Source of the DNA: Paraspadella gotoi
Taxonomy: Eukaryota; Chaetognatha
NCBI GenBank assembly: GCA_051294375.1
Contig: CM119266.1
Location: 25,716,161-25,780,160, forward strand
Direction: 5' to 3'
DNA: 64,000 nucleotides
The position numbers were made by a program, and so were the translations under genes. Positions 1 through 10,512 of this stretch are shown one piece after another (position 1 is the first letter of the stretch; each line of letters begins with the position of its first letter). The notes beneath the pieces are model-generated. The model saw only the letters and a list, made by a program, of their open reading frames with translations. It was not told where the DNA came from and searched no databases.

Positions 1-680
1 ATCCCCTTTGAAATCCATGAAATATTCATCGCAACAAAAGAACAGGCGAAGAAAGTCGAGAGAAAAAAAAACAAAAGACAAGCGAATCACGTTCGATCGT
101 TTATACAGAGGTCGCTCCTTTTTATCTCTTTGACTTTTTTGTAAAAAAATTTTTATATAGACGAACTTTTTCTCTTCCTAACATGCGAGAATAATAATTA
201 GTTGTACATTCCATTTTTGAAATAATGTTCTCATTAAAAAGGAAACGATCTTACATTGTCCGGGTTTTCATTTGGGATTTTTAGTTGATAACTTTCAGCG
301 GTTCGGTTGCTTGGTTCCGACCCGCTGGATCGATTAAAGAGCCACGTCCTGAGCCATGAAAATTCTCACGATCTTGATGGGAGATTTTTTTGAAATTTCT
401 GTTCTATTCTTCCCCTGCGACTCTATCACAATTCTTGCTTTCAACTTGACCGACCTTACTCCGCTCCTCCCTCTTCTCCTACTCCTGCTCCTGCTCTACT
501 CCTACTGCTCCTCCTCCTCCTTCTAGAGATTCTGCGCTAAATTCTCTGACAAAAGACAAAATAGAAGATGATTAACGAGAAAAAAAAAGAGTTTAAAGGA
601 AAAAAAAGAAATTAAATTACCGAAGAAAGAAATAAAATTGCATGAAGAAAGAAATTTAAAAAAAAAATCGAAGCCGCTAG
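1..680. other. A+T-rich non-coding sequence
   Basis: No reading frame with normal amino-acid composition is visible on either strand. It holds short A runs, a CTCCT-rich patch near 470-525 and purine-rich stretches from about 570 onward. I see nothing functional here. Confidence 0.6.

Positions 681-716
<36 letters not shown>
681..716. repeat. (GA)n microsatellite
   Basis: Near-pure GA dinucleotide run on the + strand. Confidence 0.95.
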
Positions 717-718
<2 letters not shown>

Positions 719-967
719 AAATAAAATGAGACGAAGGGAAATTAAAAAGAATAAAAATTACAAATAAAAAATTTTAAAAAAGAAGAAAAAAAAATTAGAA
801 AGGGGCGAAAGTGAGAAAGGACGAGAGAGTGGGGGGGAGGTGAGAAGAGAGAAAAGGGAGTAAGGAAAAAGGTAAGGATGATCATTACGTTCTCAAATAA
901 AACGGGAATTGGAAAAAAAGAGAGCGGGGAGAGTTATTCTTTCTCTTTTTTAATTTGAGAGGGAGTG

Positions 968-978
968 AGGAGAGAGAG

Positions 979-1016
<38 letters not shown>

Positions 1017-1112
1017 CAGAGAGAGAGAAGAAGAAAGAGAGAAGACAGAGACGAGAAGACAGAGAGAGAAGAGAGATAAGAGAAGAACGACTGAGGAAGG
1101 GAAGAGAAATGG
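968..1112. repeat. Impure (GA)n/GAGAA tract
   Basis: Purine-only GA run with AGAA and GACAGA interruptions. The short Arg-Glu and Ser-Leu reading frames over it are only translations of the repeat. Confidence 0.9.
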
Positions 1113-1226
1113 AGATAGAAGAACAAATTTCAATTAGAATTCCCTCATAATCTGGTTTTCTCGCCGATTCACCGTCCCGCGTTGCGAATAGAGTAAAAAT
1201 AAAGAGCAAGGCCCTTGCTGGCGGAT

Positions 1227-1332
1227 AGAGAGAGAGAGAAGAGAGTGAGAGAGAGAGAGAAGAGAGAGAGAGAAGAGAGCACGAGAGAGAAGAGATAGAG
1301 AGATGAGAGAGAGAAGAGAGAAGGAGAGATAC
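1227..1332. repeat. Impure (GA)n tract
   Basis: GA dinucleotides with AGAGAG/GAAGAG interruptions. Confidence 0.9.
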
Positions 1333-1439
1333 GAAAATTGAAAAACTAAAAAAAAATAAACCAGTTTAAAAAAAAAATAAAAAACCCAAATTCTAAATAA
1401 TTAAAACATGTGACAACTACAGGGAATAAACCAGATATA

Positions 1440-1768
1440 AACATAAAAAAACAAGAGCTAAAAAAACAAAAAGCGAAGGCAAGGCGAAAGCGTAAACGTG
1501 GTTAGAACGAAGGAAAAGCGGAAGGAACAAAAAAGAATAAAAGAAGAGAGAAGAGAGACGAGAGAGGAGCAGGGAAGGAGAGAGGAGAGAGAGAGAAGAG
1601 AGAGGAGAGCGAGGAGCGAGAGAGAGGAGAAGACATTAAAGAAAAAAGAAAGAAAGAAAGAAAGAAAAGAAAAGAAAAAAGAAAAGAAAGAAGAAACAAA
1701 GAAGAAGACAAAGAAGAAAGAAAAGCAAAAAAAGAGGACAACGAAAAGGAAGAAAAGAAAAAAAAAAG

Positions 1769-1801
<33 letters not shown>

Positions 1802-1873
1802 AAAAAAAAAAAAAAAAAAAAAAAAAAACGAGCCATAGAAAAAACACAGGAAAGGAACAAAACCAGCGGGAAG

Positions 1874-1920
<47 letters not shown>

Positions 1921-1975
1921 ACGCGGATAAAAAGAAGGAGAGAGATGAGACTTAGATTATAGAGGAGAAGGGAGA
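1440..1975. repeat. Long purine tract with poly-A runs
   Basis: More than 500 bases almost entirely of A and G on the + strand. It includes GAAA tetranucleotide repeats (about 1640-1690) and A runs of roughly 25-50 bases near 1770-1828 and 1874-1916. The overlapping Lys/Arg/Glu or Phe/Leu/Ser reading frames are low-complexity translations, not genes. Confidence 0.9.
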
Positions 1976-2040
1976 TTTAGATAATTTATATACGACGAAA
2001 CCTGGGGGAAGCTTGAAAAAGGTAAAAAAGAATAACAGAT

Positions 2041-2101
2041 AAGAGAGAGAGGGAGAGAGAGGAGAGAGAAGAGAGAGGAGGAAGAGAGGAGAAGAGAGAG
2101 A
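2041..2101. repeat. (GA)n tract
   Basis: Impure GA microsatellite. Confidence 0.9.
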
Positions 2102-2713
2102 ATAATACATATTCGGAGCGGACAGTGAAAAGTCAGGTCGTAATTATCTCAGCCCACGCAAACACATCAAAAATTTGTATCAAGATTTAGTACTTAGCTC
2201 TGGACGCAGTGTCATAACGTCGTAAAACCCCAGCTTTTTAAAATTAATAAAAAAAATATGGCAGTTTTTTTTTTCATCAAAATTCATACCCCCTAACTTA
2301 TTTTAATTACTTTTTACAAAAAGTTTGGCATATGATTTAATAAAAAACTTTAATTCTTTTCCCTTCCCTATCTTTCCCGCTCACATTCATAACTCTTATT
2401 CTCCCCGCTGGTCGGAAAAATCGGGGGGGATCGAAAAGGAAAAAAAAACGGAGTTAAATTAACACAACAACAAAGAAGAAAAAACAACAAGAACGGCGCG
2501 GGGGAGTGGGGGAGGGCGGCGGGGCAGAAAAGAAGAGAAACCCATTTGACTATTATCAACACGGGTGGTTATAAAAAAAAAAAAAAAAAAAATTTCTCCA
2601 CATCCATAAAAAAAAAAAAAAAAATATGCAAATACAACGAATACGGACAACAGACAAAAAAAACGGAGGACGACGGTGGGACGAGGGGACTACCCCTTTT
2701 TCACTCCTTCGCG
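2102..2713. other. Non-coding, ends at assembly gap
   Basis: A+T-rich sequence, then a G-rich patch (about 2405-2525) and two A runs (2572-2591, 2607-2623). No gene is visible. It ends at a 25-N gap. Confidence 0.6.
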
Positions 2714-2738
2714 NNNNNNNNNNNNNNNNNNNNNNNNN
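2714..2738. other. Assembly gap of 25 N
   Basis: Exactly 25 N. The same length recurs at 5317, 7126, 24485, 49000 and 57390, so it is a scaffolder's fixed-size placeholder. The base after it starts the same sequence that follows the gap at 7126-7150. Confidence 0.98.
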
Positions 2739-4535
2739 AGCCAAAATTTGGGCTTGTGGCAGCGCGACGCCCTGCACACAATCGCATAGTCCAGAACGTA
2801 GGCACAATCGGCAGTTATTCACTAAGGCCAGTGTCGGCAGGTTTCTTTATCTTCCCCACCAGTTAATGAAGGCAGGAAAAAAAAATTTCTCACCTGGCCG
2901 CTAATCCACCGACACACCAGTCAGTCCCTTTGTCATTCGCCTTCTCTTCTTTCTAATCGCGTGCCCCGTCATGCAGCTAGTCTTTGATTCGGCTGGGGTT
3001 CTTCCATTAAACTGTGAACTTTGTCATCCCGCGTGTTACTGAGTTTACTCTCTCTATCTCCTCTCTCTCCTCTCTCTCCTCTCTCTCTCTCTCGTCCTCT
3101 CTCTCTCTCTCTCCTCTCTCATCTCTCTCCTCTCTCCTCTCTCTCTTCTTCTTCTCTCTCTTCTTCCTTTCAGGGTCCTCCACGTTATCGCTTCACAATT
3201 TCCTTCCATTTTCTCCATTTGAAAAAGCGGATCCAAGCAGAACAAAAAGAGTTCTTTCTGTCGTATTTGAAAATTCGAGTTTTAGGGGAGATGAAGAAAA
3301 AGAAGAGGAAGTTATGCGATCATCTTGGTTATGAACCGGAAATATCTCATTTATCTCTCCTCTCTCTCTCTTCTCTCTCTCCTCTGCTCTCTCTCTCTCT
3401 CTCTCTTCTCTCTCTTCTCTCTTCTCTCTCTCTCTCTCTCACTCGCTTCATCCTTTTCTTCTTTTCTTTTTAAACGTCCTCACATCTCTTCTTCTCTTCT
3501 TTCCTATCTTTTTCTTTTCTATCTTTTTCGACCCATCTCAACTCAACTCATATTTTTCCTTTCGTTACGAAATTGTCGAAAAGCTATTAAAAAGCAAAAA
3601 AAAAAAGGCATTATCGCTTCAGTAGAAAAAATAAGAGAAAACGTCAATAATCGCATTCGAAGTTGATCCCAGTTAATAGCTTAATCTACTTCTGCTTCTT
3701 TTTTTTAGCATCAGATCGTTGTTATCACCGTTTCTTTTTTTTTACCTTTAGATAAAGGTCGAAAGATAAAAAAATATTGCAACGATTCTGTTCTATTTAG
3801 ATATAAAGAACAAATGCAAATGAATGGCCGGGAGACAGCCCAGCATAATTAAAACTATTTAGCGAGTAAACAAGATGAATAAAGGTTGAGACCAAATCTG
3901 TAGACGGTGAAATGATGAAATCACCCTTTTCCTTTTTCACCGTCGACTTCTTTCTTGATTCACGATTCACCCTCCGCCCACATTTCACATTTCACTCGTC
4001 GCGTCCGTGAAAAGTCACCGTTTTTCACATTTTTTCCCCTCGTTCGTCGGACAGTCGACCTTTTGGTCCGAAGTTGTCTTGATATTTGGATGATCTCTTA
4101 TCTCGGACTCCCCGCGAGCGGACTTTTCACGTGAACTTTACCTCACCTTCACGTGACCTTCGCGTGACCTTCGCTGGGCCCTGTCGTGACCTTTGTGTAA
4201 CGAGGCGAGGTGCTTTCGCTTGACCCATTTGTTGTAACCGAGGTCGAGGGACGTGTTGGGGAAGACTCGGGGTCTGCGTCGGATCTTCACGTTTTGATAG
4301 ATGAGAGAGAGAGAGATGAAGCCTGTGGGACCAGTGTTGCCGATCCGAGAGAAGACAGACTGCTCGAGAGACGAGAGAGAGACTGTTGGGATGGGGAGCG
4401 GAGGGAGGGACGAGAGAGTGACGACGCTGAGAGGCGGAGGGGAGAGGTGGAATTGTCGGGAGGCAGGAGGAGAATGGAGGAGCACGAGATGAGAGAGAGA
4501 GGAAGATAGATAAGGAAGAGAGAGAGAAAGAGAGA

Positions 4536-4567
<32 letters not shown>

Positions 4568-4698
4568 GAGAGAGGCGTTCTTCTTGCAGGCAAATTCGAA
4601 AGGGTTTTAATGTAAATTGGAAAAATGATGAGGCGGGCGAGCTTTCGATTACATTATGACATAGAAAATAGTGGGGCTGAGGGGGGGGAGGGATTGGA
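2739..4698 (+). repeat. 2-kb duplicated unit, copy 1
   Basis: Direct copy of 7151-9148. Bases 2739 to about 3360 match 7151 to about 7772 exactly at a constant offset of 4412. About 3361-4210 matches with many 1-3 bp indels and variable CT lengths. 4211-4698 is again identical to 8661-9148 at offset 4450. The unit contains two CT microsatellites (about 3047-3170 and 3355-3445), a CACGTGA/GTGACCTT-rich patch at about 4120-4200 and a GA run at about 4494-4574. No gene is recognised. The alternation of perfect and noisy blocks suggests two paths through one assembly bubble rather than an old duplication. Confidence 0.9.
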
Positions 4699-5316
4699 GG
4701 CGGAAATGTGGAGTTAGAAAATCCCCCTCGCTGGTGACCTCACTTAATTTTTACCCTTTTTTTTATAATAATTAGAAATTTTTCTTAATAAGCTAGATAA
4801 GAACTTTCCTCTCAAAGGGTCGAGGTTTCTTAAAAAAAAGTTTTTAATGAGGATTATAAATTTTTCGCCAAAAAAATGGAGAAAAAAATGAGGCAGGTTG
4901 TTTTTTGGTTTTTTTTTAAATTTTTATGAACCTAAATGTCTTTACCGCTGACGCCTTTTATTTGAATTAAGGGATTAAAAGCAGGTTTGGATAAAGGGCG
5001 AATCAATGTTTGTAGTGTAATTAAAACTTTAAGAGTTAAACACATACGAAGAGAATAATTTAATAGAATCGAGCGGCTAGATGATATGAATGATTAACGT
5101 TATGAGCTCAATCTTTGAATTAATATTTAATTTTTAAAAATTTTTTTTTTTTCTAAATCAAACGGCGAAACTGCATTAAAAAGTCATGTGTTATATACAT
5201 CCGTTTTGCTATTATTTATCCGATGTTATATGCGAATCTAAGCCTATGTTTCTTCGCCGAGAACGAGAATTCATCGATTCATCTTACATCGTCGAAGCGA
5301 ACAGATGTTTCTCTAC
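4699..5316. repeat. Left arm of ~0.6 kb inverted repeat
   Basis: Reverse complement of 6546-7125 with scattered indels. Both arms are A+T-rich and non-coding. The arms are separated by a partial direct copy of the 2-kb unit, a pyrimidine tract and two N gaps. Confidence 0.85.
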
Positions 5317-5341
5317 NNNNNNNNNNNNNNNNNNNNNNNNN
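5317..5341. other. Assembly gap of 25 N
   Basis: Fixed-size gap between the inverted arm and a third, partial copy of the 2-kb unit. Confidence 0.98.
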
Positions 5342-5639
5342 CGTATTCCGTCGACCCGCGACAGTCGACACTTCTTTTCTGGTTCCGAAGTTGTCAATTG
5401 ATATTTTGGACTGATCTCTTATCTCGGACTCCCGCGGAGCTCGCGACTTTTCACTGCGTGAACTTTTACTCTCACCTTCACGTGCTTTGCCTGACCTTCG
5501 CTGGGCCCTGTTCGCTGACCCATTTGTTGATAAACCGAGGTCGAGGGGACGTGTTGGGGAAGGATCGGCGGTCTCGCGTCGGATCTGTCACGTTTTGATA
5601 GAGACAGACGAGAAGAAGAGAGACGATGAGAGACGAGAG

Positions 5640-5676
<37 letters not shown>

Positions 5677-5740
5677 GAGCAGGAGAGAGGAGAGGACGAG
5701 ACGGAGAAGATGACAGAGAGAGAGAGAAAGAGAGAGAGGC
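5342..5740 (+). repeat. 2-kb duplicated unit, partial third copy
   Basis: Indel-rich match to about 4040-4600 and about 8505-9040, from the TCGGACAGTCGAC-like start through the GA run at about 5636-5675. It is the noisiest of the three copies. Confidence 0.8.
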
Positions 5741-6274
5741 AGAAGCCAGCGTCCTTCATTGTCCTCCCCATTTTCCCGGCCGGACAAAAATTCAATCTCA
5801 GTTTCCAGTCTCAGCGAGGGAGAATAGAATCTCGCGTTTTTGTCACTAGCCAACGTTCTTGGACCGATGATCGGCCTCTATGTGACCTTCTCACCGCCCC
5901 ATATCTCTCTGTTTCTTTTTCTTCTTTTTTCTCTCTTTTTATGTTTTGTCTTTTATTCTATTTCTCTGGTTCTTTCTTTCTATCCTATTTTGTTCTTTTC
6001 TTTCCTTTTCCTCTTGTCTCTGTTCTCGCCCTGGTCTCTCTTTTCTTTTCTTTCTTTTCTTTCTTTAGTCTCTTTTCTTTAATTTTCTCTCATTACTTTA
6101 TTTTCTCTCACTCCTTTCTTTTCTATCTTTTTCTTTTTTTTCCTTTCTTTCCTCTGTTCTCGCCCTGATCTCTCTTTTCTTTCCTTTTTTTTCTATCTTT
6201 TTTCTACCTCCACTCACTCTTTCTTCTTTTCGTTTTCTCTCGCTTCTCTCTCTTTTATCTTTCTCTCTCTTTTA

Positions 6275-6308
<34 letters not shown>
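5741..6308. other. Single-copy pyrimidine-rich spacer
   Basis: About 150 bases of mixed sequence, then a CTTTT/TTCTTT-rich pyrimidine tract from about 5900 merging into (CT)n at about 6270-6308. No gene is seen. Confidence 0.7.
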
Positions 6309-6525
6309 NNNNNNNNNNNNNNNNNNNNNNNNNNNNNNNNNNNNNNNNNNNNNNNNNNNNNNNNNNNNNNNNNNNNNNNNNNNNNNNNNNNNNNNNNNNN
6401 NNNNNNNNNNNNNNNNNNNNNNNNNNNNNNNNNNNNNNNNNNNNNNNNNNNNNNNNNNNNNNNNNNNNNNNNNNNNNNNNNNNNNNNNNNNNNNNNNNNN
6501 NNNNNNNNNNNNNNNNNNNNNNNNN
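6309..6525. other. Assembly gap of 217 N inside (CT)n
   Basis: The gap is flanked on both sides by pure CT repeat (to 6308 and from 6526), so the unresolved sequence is probably microsatellite. This is the apex of the smaller inverted repeat. Confidence 0.95.
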
Positions 6526-6545
6526 TCTCTCTCTCTCTCTCTCTC

Positions 6546-7125
6546 GTCGCAGAGATATGTAGAGAACATCTTTCGCTTCGACGATAAGATGAATCGATGA
6601 TTCTCGTCTCGGGAAAGAAAAAGGCTTAGATTCGATAAACATCGGATAAAAAGCAAAACGAGATAAACACAGACTTTTTTAATGCATTCGCCGTTGATTA
6701 GAAAAAAAAAAATTTTTTAAATTAAAATATTAATTCCCAAAGTTTTATGAGCTCAAACGTTAATCATATATCATCTAGCGCATTTATTAAAATTTCTCTC
6801 GATGTGTTTTAACTTAAAGTTAATTACACTACAAACATGATTCGCCCTTTATCCAAACCTGCTTTTAATCCCTTATTAAAAAAGGCGTCAGGAAAGACAT
6901 TTAGGTCATAAAATTAAAAAAAAAAACCAAAAAACAACTGCCTCATTTTTTTCTTCCATTTTTTTTGGGAAAAATTTATAATCCTCATTAAAACTTTTTT
7001 TTAAGAAACCTCGACCCTGAGAGGAAAGTTCTTATCTGTTATTAAGAAAAATCTAATTATATAAAAAAAGGGAAAATTAAGGAGGAACCAGCGAGGGAGG
7101 GATTTCTAATCCACATTTCCGCCCC
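6546..7125. repeat. Right arm of ~0.6 kb inverted repeat
   Basis: Reverse complement of 4699-5316 with indel differences. It ends directly at a 25-N gap. Confidence 0.85.
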
Positions 7126-7150
7126 NNNNNNNNNNNNNNNNNNNNNNNNN
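7126..7150. other. Assembly gap of 25 N
   Basis: The base after this gap begins the same sequence that follows the gap at 2714-2738, so one contig end appears to have been placed twice. Confidence 0.98.
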
Positions 7151-7775
7151 AGCCAAAATTTGGGCTTGTGGCAGCGCGACGCCCTGCACACAATCGCATA
7201 GTCCAGAACGTAGGCACAATCGGCAGTTATTCACTAAGGCCAGTGTCGGCAGGTTTCTTTATCTTCCCCACCAGTTAATGAAGGCAGGAAAAAAAAATTT
7301 CTCACCTGGCCGCTAATCCACCGACACACCAGTCAGTCCCTTTGTCATTCGCCTTCTCTTCTTTCTAATCGCGTGCCCCGTCATGCAGCTAGTCTTTGAT
7401 TCGGCTGGGGTTCTTCCATTAAACTGTGAACTTTGTCATCCCGCGTGTTACTGAGTTTACTCTCTCTATCTCCTCTCTCTCCTCTCTCTCCTCTCTCTCT
7501 CTCTCGTCCTCTCTCTCTCTCTCTCCTCTCTCATCTCTCTCCTCTCTCCTCTCTCTCTTCTTCTTCTCTCTCTTCTTCCTTTCAGGGTCCTCCACGTTAT
7601 CGCTTCACAATTTCCTTCCATTTTCTCCATTTGAAAAAGCGGATCCAAGCAGAACAAAAAGAGTTCTTTCTGTCGTATTTGAAAATTCGAGTTTTAGGGG
7701 AGATGAAGAAAAAGAAGAGGAAGTTATGCGATCATCTTGGTTATGAACCGGAAATATCTCATTTATCTCTCCTCT

Positions 7776-7843
<68 letters not shown>

Positions 7844-8985
7844 CTCTCTCTCACTCGCTTCATCCTTTTCTTCTTTTCTTTTTAAACGTCCTCACATCTC
7901 TTCTTCTCTTCTTTCCTATCTTTTCTTTTTCTATCTTTTTCGACCCATCTCAACTCAACTTTCATATTTTTCCTTTCGTTACGAAATTGTCGAAAAGCTA
8001 TTAAAAAGCAAAAAAAAAAAAGCTTATTATCGCATTCAGTAGAAAAAATATAGCGAGAAAATACGGGTTCAATAATCGCTATATCGTCCGAATGTTTGAT
8101 CCCAGGAGTTTATAATAGCCTTAAATGTTTCTACTCAGCTTCCTTTTTTTTAGCATCAGATTGTTGTTATGCAGCGTTTTCTTTTACCTTTAGATAAAGC
8201 GTCTCGAAAGATTAAAAAAATATTTGCAAACGATTCTGTTTCTATTTAGATTATAAAAGAACAAAATGCAATATGGCCGGGAGACAGCCAGCATAATTAA
8301 AACTATTTAGCGAGGTAAAACAAGAATGAATAAAGGTTTGAGACTAAAATTCTATTAGACGGTGTAAAGATGATTTGAAATCACCCTTTTCCTTTTTCAC
8401 CCGTCGACTTCTCTTCTGATTCACGATTCACCCTCCGCCCCACATTTCACATTTTCACTCGATCGCTGTCCGTGCAAAAAGTCACCGTTTTTTCCATTTT
8501 TTACCCCTCGTTCGTCGGACAGTCACCTTTTTGGTCGAAAGTTTTGTCTTGAGTATTTGGTATGATCTCTTATCTCGGACTCCCTCGCGAGCTGCGACTT
8601 TTCACGGTGAACTTTACCTCACCTTCACGTGACCTTTCGCCGTGACCTTCGCTGGGCCCTTGCTTTCGCTTGACCCATTTGTTGTAACCGAGGTCGAGGG
8701 ACGTGTTGGGGAAGACTCGGGGTCTGCGTCGGATCTTCACGTTTTGATAGATGAGAGAGAGAGAGATGAAGCCTGTGGGACCAGTGTTGCCGATCCGAGA
8801 GAAGACAGACTGCTCGAGAGACGAGAGAGAGACTGTTGGGATGGGGAGCGGAGGGAGGGACGAGAGAGTGACGACGCTGAGAGGCGGAGGGGAGAGGTGG
8901 AATTGTCGGGAGGCAGGAGGAGAATGGAGGAGCACGAGATGAGAGAGAGAGGAAGATAGATAAGGAAGAGAGAGAGAAAGAGAGA

Positions 8986-9017
<32 letters not shown>

Positions 9018-9148
9018 GAGAGAGGCGTTCTTCTTGCAGGCAAATTCGAAAGGGTTTTAATGTAAATTGGAAAAATGATGAGGCGGGCGAGCTTTCGATT
9101 ACATTATGACATAGAAAATAGTGGGGCTGAGGGGGGGGAGGGATTGGA
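7151..9148 (+). repeat. 2-kb duplicated unit, copy 2
   Basis: Direct copy of 2739-4698: identical at both ends, indel-rich in the middle (about 7773-8660). CT runs lie at about 7459-7570 and 7766-7852, and a GA run at about 8944-9024. The match stops abruptly at GGATTGGA, after which copy 1 enters the inverted arm and copy 2 enters single-copy DNA. Confidence 0.9.
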
Positions 9149-9775
9149 ATAAGACAGTCTAGAGCTTCGCGAGTTTTTTCCGGTAACAAAAATCCATTAG
9201 AATCTTGTGGGTGTTACCCGCAGTTTTAGTCCCAAACTCGAATATTTAACCCATAAATCATTCGTTCTCTTTTTTTCTTCATCCTCCTCCTCCTCCTCTT
9301 CCTCCTCTTCCTCCGCCTTATTTCTGCCACAATATCATTAATAATTTTCTCCCTTCGATCATCGCTCATCACTCCAGTCCTTCCCCTGACTACATCATTC
9401 CATTTCTCCATCAAAATATACACGAGTTAATGTAGTTGAGGAACTTGATGGTTCGACGGTGTTTTGTTTTATTCGACGATTTACTTATGAACGTAAACAG
9501 TTGACTGTGTTTACTGTTTAGTTAGTTCAGTCATCGTGTTTAAGTGTAGTCAGTTGCTTGCTTCCGCCGCATCTTCTTACAGTCGAATTCAACTTCGTTT
9601 CCTTTCTTTTCCACTTTTCTCCTTTTCTCATTTTGAGTAAGACAGATAAGAATTATTTTAAATATTTCTTCCATTCACTAAAGCTTAGCATTAGCGAAGT
9701 TCTGTAAGAATTGTTCTGTCGTAAAACGTCAAATGTTCATTATTAGCGAATTGCAAAATATCTATCCGCATTCTC
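9149..9775. other. Single-copy non-coding DNA
   Basis: Includes a CCTCCT run at about 9281-9314 and otherwise unremarkable A+T-rich sequence with GTTTA/CAGTC-rich text at 9480-9560. No gene is seen. Confidence 0.6.
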
Positions 9776-9811
9776 TCTCTCTCTCTNNNNNNNNNNCTCT
9801 CTCTCTCTCTC
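9776..9811. repeat. (CT)n microsatellite with a 10-N gap
   Basis: CT repeat interrupted by N at 9787-9796. The sequence after the run repeats a few bases before it (TATCCGCATTCTC-like), as expected when two contig ends overlap but were not merged. Confidence 0.9.
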
Positions 9812-9928
9812 ATTTATCCGCATTCTCCTTTCGCTGCATCTTTGCTTCTCCTTTTCTTTTTCCATCGCATCGAAAATAAGATGAGGAATCTGTATTGAAC
9901 TATGTTCGTAGAGGTGGCTGTCTTTGAC

Positions 9929-10227
9929 NNNNNNNNNNNNNNNNNNNNNNNNNNNNNNNNNNNNNNNNNNNNNNNNNNNNNNNNNNNNNNNNNNNNNNNN
10001 NNNNNNNNNNNNNNNNNNNNNNNNNNNNNNNNNNNNNNNNNNNNNNNNNNNNNNNNNNNNNNNNNNNNNNNNNNNNNNNNNNNNNNNNNNNNNNNNNNNN
10101 NNNNNNNNNNNNNNNNNNNNNNNNNNNNNNNNNNNNNNNNNNNNNNNNNNNNNNNNNNNNNNNNNNNNNNNNNNNNNNNNNNNNNNNNNNNNNNNNNNNN
10201 NNNNNNNNNNNNNNNNNNNNNNNNNNN
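9929..10227. other. Assembly gap of 299 N
   Basis: A sized gap directly upstream of the BEL/Pao fragment. More of the retroelement may lie in the missing sequence. Confidence 0.98.
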
Positions 10228-10229
10228 CT

Positions 10230-10512
10230 CTTTTTGATCCTATGGGGTTCGTGGCACCCTTCATCCTACGCGGAAGAGAGATTTTCAGCGGGCTACAAAG
10301 GAAAAAACTCCGTGGGATGATCCAGTTTCAAAGGAGATTTTTGCCGAGATCAATAAATGGCGGCAAGAGGTTGTGAAGCTTACTTCCATCGAGATTCTCG
10401 CTGGATCGCGACGAAGGCAACTACAGATGCGACGCCGGAGATGCACATCTTCTGTGATGCCTCGAAGTTGGGTTACGGCGTCGTCATGTATCGTCGCGTA
10501 ACTGGTGAGTGA
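10230..10512 (+). pseudogene. BEL/Pao retrotransposon pol fragment, frame-broken
   Basis: Three consecutive stretches in three different frames read like one conserved part of BEL/Pao Pol, between the end of reverse transcriptase and the RNase H region. Frame one (from 10230) shows FDPMGFVAPFILRG, the family's 'FDPLGFLAPF' signature. A second frame (from about 10313) gives WDDPV...INKWRQE. A third (about 10429-10512) gives EMHIFCDASKLGYGVVMYRR, matching the family's 'FCDASxxAYGAV' block, then a TGA stop. The full polyprotein of this family is well over 1000 residues, so this is under 10 percent of it. Upstream is a 299-N gap; downstream the homology simply ends. Two frame changes and the stop make it a dead copy, although single-base assembly errors could account for some breaks. 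No LTRs are seen nearby. Confidence 0.85.

Noticed and set aside
885-1962. Long Arg/Glu/Lys and Ser/Leu/Phe reading frames
   Set aside because: They are translations of GA, CT and A-rich microsatellites; frames are open in both strands because the repeat lacks stops. The same applies throughout the window (for example 14725-15273, 20988-21320, 39728-40234, 54409-54777).
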